A stretch of 64,000 nt of DNA from Rhizobium sp. LC145 (GTDB lineage: Bacteria; Pseudomonadota; Alphaproteobacteria; Rhizobiales; Rhizobiaceae), in assembly GCF_001005825.1 (NCBI RefSeq), contig NZ_LBHV01000008.1:126501-190500 (forward strand), written 5' to 3'. Below, in pieces: positions 20,237 to 28,669 of this stretch. How positions within the stretch are numbered: position 1 is the stretch's first letter; each line of letters begins with the position of its first letter. Position numbers and translations under genes: made by a program. The notes below the pieces were generated by a model. The model did not search any database. It worked only from the letters and a program-made list of their open reading frames with translations, and was not told where the DNA came from.

Positions 20237-20884
20237 ATGGACAAGTTGATCCTCTATATCGGCAATAAGAACTATTCGTCATGGTCCTTCCGCCCCTGGA
20301 TGGCGCTGACGGCGGTCGGCATCGACTTCGAAGAAGTTCTGATCCCCTTCGATTTTCCGGCCGGCAATCCGAAATTCAAGGGGATTTCGCCGACGGGGCG
20401 CGTGCCGGCCCTGCATCACGGTGAGGTGCGTGTGTGGGAGTCTCTCGCGATCATCGAGTATGTGGCGGAGCTTTTCCCAGACAAGAGCTTGTGGCCCAGG
20501 GCGGTAGCGGACCGTGCCGTTGCCCGGTCGATCTCCATGGAGATGCTGTCCGGCTTTCGGGCGCTCCGCAGCGCCTGCCCGATGGACATGCGTCGTCCGA
20601 AGGGAAAGATCGCCCTGCCGGACGGTGTTACGGAGGATATCGCCCGCATCGAGACGATCTGGCGGGAGTGCAGGAAGAAATCCGGCGGGCCTTTCCTGTT
20701 CGGGCAATTTTCTGCGGCCGACGCGATGTTCGCACCGGTCGTCAGCCGTTTCGAGGTCTATGACCTGGTGACGGACAGCGATACGCTCGACTACATGGCG
20801 GCGGTGAAGGCGCACCCCGCCTGGCTGAAATGGCAGCAGGCGGCGCTCGCTGAGACCTGGATCGTACCGGAAGGCGAGGCATAG
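20237..20884 (+). CDS. Glutathione S-transferase family protein
   Basis: This is a 215-residue cytosolic thioredoxin-fold protein. The N-terminal domain begins LILYIGNKNYSSWSFRPW, where the serines after the first strand are candidate catalytic residues. SPTGRVPAL carries the conserved cis-proline and WESLAIIEY the glutathione-binding ES pair. A helical C-terminal domain follows. The ATG at 20237 has GGGGA 7 nt upstream. It sits between mtgA and rpmF with no obvious functional link; its substrate is unknown. Confidence 0.88.
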   Translation: MDKLILYIGNKNYSSWSFRPWMALTAVGIDFEEVLIPFDFPAGNPKFKGISPTGRVPALHHGEVRVWESLAIIEYVAELFPDKSLWPRAVADRAVARSISMEMLSGFRALRSACPMDMRRPKGKIALPDGVTEDIARIETIWRECRKKSGGPFLFGQFSAADAMFAPVVSRFEVYDLVTDSDTLDYMAAVKAHPAWLKWQQAALAETWIVPEGEA

Positions 20885-20915
20885 GCGGAATTCTCGAAAA
20901 AATCCGGCCGGGGAC

Positions 20916-20944
20916 TGGTCAAAGCCCTGTCGGGCATGTATAAG
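20916..20944 (+). promoter_or_regulatory. Putative housekeeping promoter for rpmF
   Basis: TGGTCA-N17-TATAAG ends about 88 bp before the rpmF ATG. The -10 is good and the -35 imperfect. The leader also contains TCCGGCCGGGGA twice (20903-20914 and 20990-21001). Confidence 0.4.
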
Positions 20945-21031
20945 CCCGGCAAATTTCCGAAATCGAGACGTGACGAGTTCGGCCTCAATTCCGGCCGGGG
21001 ATCATGTCTTGCACGAAGTGGAGTAACAGAA

Positions 21032-21217
21032 ATGGCTGTACCGAAGAGAAAAACGAGCCCGTCGAAGCGCGGTATGCGCCGCTCCGCTGATGCGCTCAAG
21101 ACTCCGACCTATATCGAAGATAAGAACTCCGGCGAGCTGCGCCGTCCGCATCACATCGACCTCAAGACCGGCATGTATCGCGGTCGCCAGGTTCTGACGC
21201 CGAAGGAAAGCGCATAA
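21032..21217 (+). CDS. rpmF: 50S ribosomal protein L32
   Basis: This 61-residue basic protein of the large ribosomal subunit begins [14 protein letters not shown], the alphaproteobacterial L32 signature, and ends VLTPKESA. It lacks the zinc-binding cysteines found in some L32 proteins, which is normal in rhizobia. The open frame continues upstream to 20936, but the true start is the ATG at 21032. A strong terminator follows at once. Confidence 0.96.
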   Translation: MAVPKRKTSPSKRGMRRSADALKTPTYIEDKNSGELRRPHHIDLKTGMYRGRQVLTPKESA

Positions 21218-21242
21218 GCTTTCCTTGCAGGAAGTTTGCATG

Positions 21243-21267
21243 AAGGCCGGCTTTGCCGGCCTTTTTT
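21243..21267 (+). terminator. Intrinsic terminator of rpmF
   Basis: A 9-bp stem AAGGCCGGC / GCCGGCCTT with a TTT loop is followed directly by a T tract, 26 bp after the rpmF stop. Confidence 0.9.
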
Positions 21268-21364
21268 GTTTCTTGGTTTTCAGGCAGGCAGCGACACGGC
21301 GGCTGGAGGTGCCTCGCATCGTCGATAAGGGTCTGCATCGCGGTAGGGGAGGCTTCGGCTCGCG

Positions 21365-21946
21365 TCAGCTTCCCAAGCGGTCGAGCCGGTTCTGAAGATT
21401 GCGGAGCTGTTCCTTCAGCTCGTCGATATCCTTCGATTCTGCCTTTTTGGGCGTGGGAGCCGGGGGCTGCGCCGTGAAGGGAGAGAACATCTGCACGGCC
21501 TGCCGGAACAGCTCCGTGTTGCGCCGCACCTGCTCTTCCATCATCTGCATCGGGACCTGCAGGTTCTTGGTCAGCGGCGTTTCGCCAAAGGCCCGCGTCA
21601 TCTGCTCGCGCATCTGCGCCTGCTGGTCGGCGAAGGTCTTCATCGAATGCTCGAGGAAGGTCGGCACCACCATCTGCATATGGTCGCCGTAGTAGGATAT
21701 GAGCTGGCGCAGGAAGGAAACCGGCAGCAGCGTGTTGCCGGTTTTTGATTCCTGCTCGAAAATAATCTGGGTCAGCACGGAATGGGTAATGTCTTCGCCC
21801 GTCTTGGCATCCTGAACGGTGAATTCCTCACCCTTCTTCACCATTTTTGCGAGATCTTCCAGCGTCACATACGTGCTGGTGCCGGTATTATAAAGGCGCC
21901 GGTTGGCATATTTCTTGATTATGATTTCGCCTTCGGTTTTCGCCAT
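21365..21946 (-). CDS. phaR: Polyhydroxyalkanoate synthesis repressor PhaR
   Basis: This is a 193-residue regulator (also called AniA in S. meliloti). The N-terminal PHB/PHA DNA-binding domain (about residues 8-70) has IIIKKYANRRLYNTGTSTYV and SVLTQIIFEQE. A PHB-accumulation domain follows, and the C-terminal tail (about 165-193) is a short coiled coil after a Pro-rich linker. Family knowledge: PhaR binds PHB granules and represses phasin and synthesis genes, coordinating carbon storage and exopolysaccharide. It is divergent from phbA-phbB, a natural target. Confidence 0.94.
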   Translation of the reverse strand: MAKTEGEIIIKKYANRRLYNTGTSTYVTLEDLAKMVKKGEEFTVQDAKTGEDITHSVLTQIIFEQESKTGNTLLPVSFLRQLISYYGDHMQMVVPTFLEHSMKTFADQQAQMREQMTRAFGETPLTKNLQVPMQMMEEQVRRNTELFRQAVQMFSPFTAQPPAPTPKKAESKDIDELKEQLRNLQNRLDRLGS

Positions 21947-22044
21947 AGTTTGCCTCCTCGTCCCGTCGGTGTGTTTTTATGTTTGGTATTTCTTCTCCCA
22001 AAATGAATGTAAGCCCAAATGACGCAGGCTGACAATCTCTTTGT

Positions 22045-22068
22045 GCAACGCGATGTCATTCGTGTTGC
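22045..22068. promoter_or_regulatory. Possible regulatory inverted repeat between phaR and phbA
   Basis: GCAAC and GTTGC are separated by 14 bp in the shared phaR/phbA intergenic region. PhaR is reported to bind TGC/GCA-type inverted repeats, so this is a candidate operator, but the arms are short. Confidence 0.25.
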
Positions 22069-22187
22069 GCAGCAAATCCATGTATTTTCAAGGTCATTAA
22101 CAGCATATAACCGGCCGTGCCTGGCGTTTGACTCCGAAGGCGAGCTTTGCCAGTCTCGTGCAATGCACCAATAAGGAGGAGACATCC

Positions 22188-23369
22188 ATGGCCACCCCAT
22201 CCATCGTCATCGCATCGGCGGCCCGCACCGCTGTCGGCTCCTTCAACGGAGCGTTCGCGACCGTGCCGGCGCATGAACTCGGGGCGACTGCGATCAGGGG
22301 AGCGCTGTCGCGCGCAGGCGTCGATGCCGCCGAGGTCGACGAAGTGATCCTCGGCCAGGTGTTGTCGGCCGGCGAGGGGCAAAACCCGATCCGGCAGGCG
22401 GCAATGAAGGCTGGCGTCCCGCAGGGAGCGACCGCCTGGGGCGTCAACCAGGTCTGTGGCTCAGGCCTGCGCGCCGTGGCACTCGGCATGCAGCAGATCG
22501 CGCTTGGCGATGCGCGGATCATCGTCGCCGGCGGGCAGGAATCGATGTCCATGGCACCCCATTGCGCGCATCTGCGCGGCGGGGTGAAAATGGGCGATTT
22601 GAAGTTGATCGATACGATGATCAAGGACGGGCTGACGGATGCCTTCTATGGCTATCACATGGGTATCACCGCCGAGAACATTGCCCGCCAATGGCAGCTT
22701 TCCCGCGATGAACAGGATCAGTTCGCCGTGTCCTCCCAGAACAAGGCGGAGGCGGCGCAGGCTGCCGGGCGGTTCAAGGATGAGATCGTTCCGTTCGTCG
22801 TTCAGACGAGAAAGGGGGACGTGACGGTGGACAGCGACGAATATATTCGCGCCGGCGCGACGCTCGATGCCATGGCCAAGCTTCGCCCCGCCTTCGACAA
22901 GGAAGGAACGGTGACCGCGGGCAACGCGTCCGGAATTAACGATGGGGCCGCCGCCGCCGTGCTGATGACGGAAGAGGAGGCGGTCCGCCGTGGTCTTGCG
23001 CCATTGGCGCGCATCGTGTCCTGGGCGACGGCCGGTGTCGATCCGCAGGTCATGGGAACCGGCCCCATTCCTGCTTCGCGGAAGGCACTCGACAAGGCCG
23101 GCTGGAAGGCTGCCGACCTCGATCTGGTGGAATCCAACGAAGCTTTCGCCGCGCAGGCTTGCGCAGTTAACAAGGAGCTTGGCTGGGACCCGGCAATCGT
23201 CAACGTCAACGGCGGGGCGATTGCCATCGGTCACCCGATCGGCGCGTCCGGTGCTCGCATTCTCAATACGCTGCTCTTCGAGATGAAGCGCCGCAGCGCC
23301 AGGAAAGGGCTTGCGACACTCTGCATCGGTGGGGGCATGGGTGTCGCCATGTGCTTTGAGGCCATGTAG
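22188..23369 (+). CDS. phbA: Acetyl-CoA acetyltransferase (beta-ketothiolase)
   Basis: This 393-residue thiolase condenses two acetyl-CoA to acetoacetyl-CoA, the first step of poly-3-hydroxybutyrate synthesis. The nucleophile cysteine is in [11 protein letters not shown] (about residue 89). The catalytic histidine is in [14 protein letters not shown] (about 349) and the second cysteine in LCIGGGMG (about 379). The ATG at 22188 has AAGGAGG about 8 nt upstream. phbB follows after 125 bp on the same strand. Confidence 0.96.
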   Translation: MATPSIVIASAARTAVGSFNGAFATVPAHELGATAIRGALSRAGVDAAEVDEVILGQVLSAGEGQNPIRQAAMKAGVPQGATAWGVNQVCGSGLRAVALGMQQIALGDARIIVAGGQESMSMAPHCAHLRGGVKMGDLKLIDTMIKDGLTDAFYGYHMGITAENIARQWQLSRDEQDQFAVSSQNKAEAAQAAGRFKDEIVPFVVQTRKGDVTVDSDEYIRAGATLDAMAKLRPAFDKEGTVTAGNASGINDGAAAAVLMTEEEAVRRGLAPLARIVSWATAGVDPQVMGTGPIPASRKALDKAGWKAADLDLVESNEAFAAQACAVNKELGWDPAIVNVNGGAIAIGHPIGASGARILNTLLFEMKRRSARKGLATLCIGGGMGVAMCFEAM

Positions 23370-23494
23370 CCGGTCGAAGGCGCCTCGACGATTTGAAGGC
23401 GGATATATCGGGAATGACAAACGCTCGTGGAATTACCGCTTAACCGGATCATCAAGAATCGGATGCGGTTAAGCAAAAAGGGGAAATGTCGAGC

Positions 23495-24220
23495 ATGAGA
23501 AGGGTCGCCCTGGTTACGGGAGGAACACGCGGTATCGGCGCCGCGATCTCCATCGCACTCAAGGATGCGGGCTACCGCGTCGCGGCGAATTTCGCCGGCA
23601 ACGAAGAAAAGGCGAATGCCTTCCACGAGAGCACGGGTATTCCGGTCTTCAAATGGGATGTGTCGGATTATCAGGCTTGCGTCGAGGGCATAGCAAAGAT
23701 CGAGGCGGAGCTCGGCCCGGTGGATGTCCTCGTCAACAACGCGGGGATCACACGTGACGGAATGTTCCACAAGATCACCCCGCAGCAATGGAACGAGGTC
23801 ATCGCGACCAACCTGACGGGTCTCTTCAACATGACTCATCCGGTCTGGCCGGGCATGCGCGAGCGTGGCTTCGGGCGCGTCATCAACATTTCGTCGATCA
23901 ATGGCCAGAGAGGGCAGCTCGGGCAGGTCAATTATTCCGCAGCAAAGGCCGGCGATCTCGGCTTCACCAAGGCACTGGCACAGGAAGGGGCGACGAAAAA
24001 CATCACCGTCAATGCGATTTGCCCTGGCTATATTGCGACGGAGATGGTGATGGCTGTGCCGGAAAAGGTGCTGAGCGAGAAAATCATCCCGCAAATCCCG
24101 GTGGGCCGTCTCGGCGAGCCGGAGGAAATTGCCCGATGTGTGGTGTTCCTCGCTTCTGACGATGCAGCTTTCATCACTGGATCGACACTCACCGTGAATG
24201 GCGGTCAGCTCTTCGTTTGA
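23495..24220 (+). CDS. phbB: Acetoacetyl-CoA reductase
   Basis: This NADPH-dependent short-chain dehydrogenase gives (R)-3-hydroxybutyryl-CoA, the monomer for PHB. The Rossmann motif TGGTRGIG is at the N-terminus, NNAG near residue 85, and the catalytic set includes S in INISSINGQ and YxxxK in YSAAKAG. The ATG at 23495 gives 241 residues, the known PhbB length, with AGGGGA about 10 nt upstream; the in-frame ATG at 23486 sits too close to that site. PHB synthase (phbC) is not in the window. Confidence 0.95.
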   Translation: MRRVALVTGGTRGIGAAISIALKDAGYRVAANFAGNEEKANAFHESTGIPVFKWDVSDYQACVEGIAKIEAELGPVDVLVNNAGITRDGMFHKITPQQWNEVIATNLTGLFNMTHPVWPGMRERGFGRVINISSINGQRGQLGQVNYSAAKAGDLGFTKALAQEGATKNITVNAICPGYIATEMVMAVPEKVLSEKIIPQIPVGRLGEPEEIARCVVFLASDDAAFITGSTLTVNGGQLFV

Positions 24221-24315
24221 CGGGTGCTTTCGTGTCCGATCATTAACGATTGGATGGAAGAGCGACCAGGAAACCTCGGGATTTTGTGGTTAACAGATTG
24301 TTTTGCAACGATATG

Positions 24316-24395
24316 TAGCGGTGAACAAAACACGAAAACGCATCCGTCGCCGATTCGTCAGCGATTCGTTCCGGTTTCGGCCCGAAAGTTAACGG
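24316..24395 (+). repeat. Tripartite intergenic repeat, copy A
   Basis: GAAC (24323), GAAA 11 bp later, GATTCGT at 24352 and again at 24363, then GTTAACGG at 24388. Spacing matches copies B and C exactly over the first four blocks and copy B over the last. TAGCGGTGAACAAAA is shared with copy C. It lies between two convergent genes, so it is not obviously a promoter. Confidence 0.75.
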
Positions 24396-24463
24396 CGGCA
24401 AATGAACGGGCGCCGCTTTAGACCGCGCCCGCTTGTTTCAGTGTCCCCGATAGCCGGTACGGC

Positions 24464-24718
24464 TTAGCGGCAACGTGCCTCGTAGGTCCGGCCGTAACGG
24501 TCGCGATAGACGCAATAGCCGCGCCGCTTTTCGGATTCACCGATTGCCGCGCCGACCAGGCCCCCGGCCACTGCGCCGACGGCCGCGCCGCCCCAACTAT
24601 CGGTGACCGCACCGCCAATGACTGCGCCGGATGCTGCGCCGATCGCGGTTCCCTTCTCGGTGGACGTGCAGGATGCAAGCGTTCCGATCAGGGCGCATGC
24701 GAGCAAGAACTTTTTCAT
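24464..24718 (-). CDS. Small glycine-zipper lipoprotein
   Basis: This is an 84-residue exported protein. A short signal (MKKFLLACALIGTLASC) ends in the lipobox LASC, predicting lipidation at Cys17. A glycine-zipper segment (about residues 26-62, GAASGAVIGGAV...GGLVGAAIG) could insert in a membrane. The tail YCVYRDRYGRTYEARC has two cysteines that may form a disulfide. Similar small lipoproteins are common in rhizobia and their function is unknown. It is followed upstream on the same strand by the DUF3309 gene. Confidence 0.85.
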   Translation of the reverse strand: MKKFLLACALIGTLASCTSTEKGTAIGAASGAVIGGAVTDSWGGAAVGAVAGGLVGAAIGESEKRRGYCVYRDRYGRTYEARCR

Positions 24719-24753
24719 CTGACTTTCCCTTCCCTTCTATGCGGGTGCCCCGC

Positions 24754-24909
24754 TCAGATCCTGCCCATCAGCAGGAGGATGATGAGGATCAGGACCACCA
24801 GGCCAAGTCCGCCCGAAGGGCCATATCCCCAATTTCGGCTGTAGCCCCAGTTTGGCAACGCACCAACCAAGAGCAGAATGAGGATCACGAGTAAAATCGT
24901 TCCGAGCAT
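24754..24909 (-). CDS. DUF3309-family small membrane protein
   Basis: This 51-residue protein begins MLGTILLVILILLLVG, has an aromatic/glycine centre (NWGYSRNWGYGPSGG) and ends in a second hydrophobic segment finishing MGRI. Two membrane helices with a short loop match DUF3309 (function unknown; abundant in rhizobia). GGAGG lies about 6 nt before the ATG at 24909. It is transcribed towards the glycine-zipper lipoprotein gene with a 35-bp gap, so the two may form an envelope-related operon. Confidence 0.85.
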   Translation of the reverse strand: MLGTILLVILILLLVGALPNWGYSRNWGYGPSGGLGLVVLILIILLLMGRI

Positions 24910-25111
24910 GGTTTTCCTCCTCCTCTGCAGAATCTGTCAAGACGTGCGGGAACAAACGCTGGGTTAACAGTTTTGTTCCAGACAGGGCGGTCTTTGTAAA
25001 CAATGGGTAAATGGAATAGGAGAAAACGTTAACAACGGTCACCGATCACCCGCCAAAGTGAGTTTCAAAAACCGGTCTCTCGTGTCTTTCACGTGCGGTG
25101 GCCTACCAGAT

Positions 25112-25191
25112 GTTGTGAGAACAGAACATGAAAGTGTTCCTGTCACCGATTCGTCGGTGATTCGTTCCGCCTTTGGTCGAGATGTTAACGG
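25112..25191 (+). repeat. Tripartite intergenic repeat, copy B
   Basis: GAAC (25119), GAAA 11 bp later, GATTCGT at 25148 and 25159, and GTTAACGG at 25184. The spacing is identical to copy A throughout. Confidence 0.75.
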
Positions 25192-25371
25192 GAGCGGCTT
25201 CATGAGACGGCGAAAGCGCTGGAGCGCCTAAGAAAAATTAACCAAATCAATTGATTGACTCTTTCGGTTTTCTCTGAACATGCGCCCCCTTCACCTTTGT
25301 TGCTGCCTGGAGAGGGCGGCAACAGGCAAGATTCAGAATATCGTGGCACCTTCATCCGCTCTCACTAAATA

Positions 25372-25430
25372 TAGCGGTGAACAAAAACTGAATCCTCTTG
25401 AGTCTTCGATTCGTAGCCGATTCGTTCGCG
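25372..25430 (+). repeat. Tripartite intergenic repeat, copy C
   Basis: GAAC (25379), GAAT 11 bp later, GATTCGT at 25408 and 25419. It shares TAGCGGTGAACAAAA with copy A but lacks the trailing GTTAACGG. It ends about 180 bp before the helicase start. Confidence 0.75.
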
Positions 25431-25611
25431 TTTGTTCGCCAGCGGGTGTTTTTCGGGTGTGGGAAGCGCAGGTTCGGGATGGATGTCTCGGATTTTTGCG
25501 AAAGGAAGGGCTCTGCCGACTTGCCTTTCGCTGCGTGGATTGCCATGTGTGACACGGTCGCCGTTTCGTGCAAGCGAGGGAGCGGCCGGATAGGATGTTT
25601 GGGATCCGGCT

Positions 25612-28600
25612 TTGAACTTCCAGCCCATGACGCTCAGCGGGCGCGGCGTAACCGCCGTACTCGGCCCCACAAATACCGGCAAGACTCACTATGCCATCGA
25701 AAGGATGGTGGCGCACGGATCGGGCGTCATCGGCCTGCCGCTGCGCCTGCTGGCGCGCGAGGTCTATACGCGCGTGGTGGAAAAGGTCGGGACCGCGCAT
25801 GTGGCTCTGGTCACAGGCGAGGAAAAGATCACGCCCCCTAATGCGCGGTTTTCCGTCTGCACCGTGGAGGCGATGCCGCGCGAGACCAAGTCCGCTTTCG
25901 TCGCTATCGACGAAGTGCAGCTGGCCGGCGATCTCGAACGGGGCCACATCTTCACCGATCGTATCCTGCACCTGCGCGGGCGCGAGGAGACGCTGCTTCT
26001 CGGGGCCGCCACCATGCGCCCCATCCTGGAAAAACTGCTTCCGGGTCTCACCGTGGTGGAACGGCCGCGTCTCTCGCAGCTCTTCTATGCCGGACAGAAG
26101 AAGATCACCCGCTTGCCGCAGCGCTCTGCGATCGTCGCGTTTTCAGCTGACGAAGTCTATGCGATTGCCGAATTGATCCGCAGGCAGCGCGGCGGAGCGG
26201 CAGTCGTGCTCGGTGCTCTCAGCCCACGAACGCGCAACGCCCAGGTCGGGCTCTATCAGGCGGGCGACGTCGAATATCTCGTCGCCACCGATGCGATCGG
26301 CATGGGCCTCAATCTCGACGTGGACCACGTAGCTTTTGCGCAGGACAGGAAATTCGACGGCTACCAGTTCCGCAATCTCAACCCGGCCGAGCTCGGCCAG
26401 ATCGCCGGACGCGCCGGTCGATACCTGCGCGACGGCACCTTCGGCGTCACAGGGCAGGTGGCGCCCTTGGACGACGAACTTGTCGAGAGGATCGAGGGCC
26501 ATGAGTTCGATCATGTGAAGGTGCTTCAGTGGCGTTCCAAGAGCTTCGACTTTTCCTCGCTCAAGGCACTGCGCGACAGTCTCGATACGGCTCCGACCCT
26601 GCCGGGATTGGCGCGGGCGCTCCCCGCTACGGACAGCCAGGCGCTCGATTACCTTTCCCGCTATCCGGAGGTGAAGGACGTCGCCACCACGCCCGCGCGG
26701 ATCGAAAAACTCTGGGAGACCTGTGCGCTGCCGGATTATCGCCGTATAACGCCTGCACAGCACGCGGACCTGATTTCGACGCTTTTCTTCGATCTCGTAA
26801 GAGCGGGAACGGTGAACGAAGATTTCATGGCCGAGCAGGTTCGCCGTGCCGACCGAACCGATGGCGAGATCGACACGCTTTCCGCCCGGATCGCGCAGAT
26901 ACGCACCTGGACCTATGTCTCAAACCGCCCCGGCTGGCTTGCCGATCCGACACACTGGCAAGAAAAGACGCGGGAAATAGAGGATAGGTTGTCCGACGCG
27001 TTACATGAACGGTTGACGAAACGCTTTGTTGATCGCAGGACATCTGTGCTCATGAAGCGCCTTAGAGAGAATGCGATGCTGGAAGCAGAAATCAGTGTGA
27101 ATGGCGATGTCTTCGTAGAGGGGCATCACGTCGGACAATTGGCCGGGTTCCGGTTCACGCCCGTTGCGGGTGCGGAAGGGCCGGATGCCAAGGCTATCCA
27201 GGCCGCGGCTCAAAAGGCGCTTGCTCTGGAGTTCGAAGCCCGGGCCGCCCGGCTTTACGCGGCGGGCAACGGCGACTTCGCGCTCGCCTCGGATGGTTTC
27301 GTGCGCTGGCTCGGAGAGCCCGTGGGCCGCCTTGCCGCGGGCGACAACGTGATGCGCCCCCGCGTTATCCTTCTGTCGGACGAGCAGCTTACCGGCAATG
27401 CGCGGGACCATGTCCATGCTCGCATCGAGCGCTTCGTCAATCATCACATCGCGACGATTCTGAAGCCGCTCGATGATCTTTCCCGTGCCGAGGACCTTCA
27501 GGGGCTGGCAAAGGGACTGGCATTCCAGCTCGTCGAAAACCTCGGCGTGCTCTTCCGCCGCGATGTCGCCGACGAGGTGAAGGCGCTCGACCAGGATGCC
27601 CGTGCTTCCATGCGCCGCTATGGCATCCGCTTCGGCGCCTATCATGTTTTCATACCGGCGCTTCTGAAGCCCGCTCCCGCAGAGCTCATTACGCTGCTGT
27701 GGGCGTTGAAGAATGACGGTCTCGACAAGCCGGGTTATGGGGACCTCATTCCAGCGCTTGCCGCCGGCCGCACGTCGGTCGTCGCGGAGCCAGGCTTCGA
27801 GCGGATGTTCTACAAGCTCGCAGGCTTCCGCTTCCTCGGAAAGCGCGCGGTGCGCATCGATATCCTGGAGCGCCTTGCCGATCTGATCCGGCCGCTGCTG
27901 CAGTGGAAGCCCGGCGCGACGCCGCGTCCGGAAGGTGCCTATGACGGTCGGCGCTTCACGACGACCACCGCCATGCTCTCGATCCTCGGTGCGACGCCGG
28001 ACGACATGGAGGAGATACTCAAGGGGCTCGGTTATCGGGCGGACGTGATCAAGGCCGAGGAGGCTCAGGCTTTCCTTGCGAGCCATGACGTCGGTGCCGC
28101 GACCACATCCGCGCCGGCTGTAGAAAGCTCGACCGACACGGACGAAGAGGCCGATGCTCTCGGCGAAGATCGGGCCGCGGAAGCGCCGGCTGAGGGACAG
28201 GTGGAAGAAACGGCTGCCGAAGCTCCGGCTCAGGAAGCAACAGTTGAGCCTGCTACAGAGGCGGGGGATGCCTCCGAGGCTGCCAAGGCCGCCGAGCCGG
28301 AAGAGCCGAAACCGGTCCTGCTCTGGCGTCCGAGTGGCGGCCGCGACAACCAGCGTCGCCCACAGCAGGGTGAGCGGCGAGGTCAGGGGCAGGGCCAAGG
28401 TCAGGGTCAGCGGAATGCCGGCGCCGGCGCGGAAGGCCGGCGTGAGGGTGGCAGACCCAATCGCGAAAACCGTCGGCCGGACGGGAACAAGGGGGACCGC
28501 GGGCCGCGACCGGACCGTGGTGAGCGTCAGGATCGGGCGGAGCGTGGCAAAACGTCGCAACCTGCTCGTTTCGAGGCCAAGCCCCCGCGTAAGGAGAAGC

Positions 28601-28662
28601 CGATCGACCCGGATTCGCCCTTCGCAAAACTGGCTGCGCTCAAGGAGCAGATGAAGAAATAG
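25612..28662 (+). CDS. SUV3-like superfamily 2 helicase with disordered basic tail
   Basis: This 1016-residue protein resembles the mitochondrial SUV3 RNA helicase family. Motif I is GPTNTGKTH near residue 18, Walker B is DEVQ near 102, and the C-terminal helicase lobe has ATDAIGMGLNLD and QIAGRAGR. A long family-specific region follows. The last 190 or so residues are low complexity: an acidic Ala/Glu stretch, then an Arg/Gly/Gln-rich tail with repeated GQ, probably disordered and RNA-binding. The given start is a TTG; an ATG at 25627 (MTLSGRGV) is an alternative. An S4-domain RNA-binding gene starts 8 bp downstream, pointing to RNA or ribosome metabolism. Confidence 0.9.
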   Translation: MNFQPMTLSGRGVTAVLGPTNTGKTHYAIERMVAHGSGVIGLPLRLLAREVYTRVVEKVGTAHVALVTGEEKITPPNARFSVCTVEAMPRETKSAFVAIDEVQLAGDLERGHIFTDRILHLRGREETLLLGAATMRPILEKLLPGLTVVERPRLSQLFYAGQKKITRLPQRSAIVAFSADEVYAIAELIRRQRGGAAVVLGALSPRTRNAQVGLYQAGDVEYLVATDAIGMGLNLDVDHVAFAQDRKFDGYQFRNLNPAELGQIAGRAGRYLRDGTFGVTGQVAPLDDELVERIEGHEFDHVKVLQWRSKSFDFSSLKALRDSLDTAPTLPGLARALPATDSQALDYLSRYPEVKDVATTPARIEKLWETCALPDYRRITPAQHADLISTLFFDLVRAGTVNEDFMAEQVRRADRTDGEIDTLSARIAQIRTWTYVSNRPGWLADPTHWQEKTREIEDRLSDALHERLTKRFVDRRTSVLMKRLRENAMLEAEISVNGDVFVEGHHVGQLAGFRFTPVAGAEGPDAKAIQAAAQKALALEFEARAARLYAAGNGDFALASDGFVRWLGEPVGRLAAGDNVMRPRVILLSDEQLTGNARDHVHARIERFVNHHIATILKPLDDLSRAEDLQGLAKGLAFQLVENLGVLFRRDVADEVKALDQDARASMRRYGIRFGAYHVFIPALLKPAPAELITLLWALKNDGLDKPGYGDLIPALAAGRTSVVAEPGFERMFYKLAGFRFLGKRAVRIDILERLADLIRPLLQWKPGATPRPEGAYDGRRFTTTTAMLSILGATPDDMEEILKGLGYRADVIKAEEAQAFLASHDVGAATTSAPAVESSTDTDEEADALGEDRAAEAPAEGQVEETAAEAPAQEATVEPATEAGDASEAAKAAEPEEPKPVLLWRPSGGRDNQRRPQQGERRGQGQGQGQGQRNAGAGAEGRREGGRPNRENRRPDGNKGDRGPRPDRGERQDRAERGKTSQPARFEAKPPRKEKPIDPDSPFAKLAALKEQMKK

Positions 28663-28669
28663 GTCTCTC

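Larger units (their letters stand above)
24910..25611. other. Long non-coding region with repeats
   Basis: About 700 bp without a credible gene; the open frames here are short and lack recognisable features. It holds an inverted repeat GGAACAAA (24949-24956) / TTTGTTCC (24972-24979) upstream of the DUF3309 gene, several GTTAAC hexamers, and repeat copies B and C. The promoter of the helicase gene must lie within it. Confidence 0.6.

Noticed and set aside
24224..24421. 65-codon plus-strand frame after phbB
   Set aside because: It begins only 3 bp after phbB, shows no family pattern, and runs through repeat copy A.
24316..25430. CRISPR array
   Set aside because: The repeats are three, unevenly spaced (about 800 and 260 bp) and imperfect, with no cas genes in the window.
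25280..25552. 90-codon plus-strand frame in the long gap
   Set aside because: Runs through repeat copy C; composition unlike neighbouring genes.
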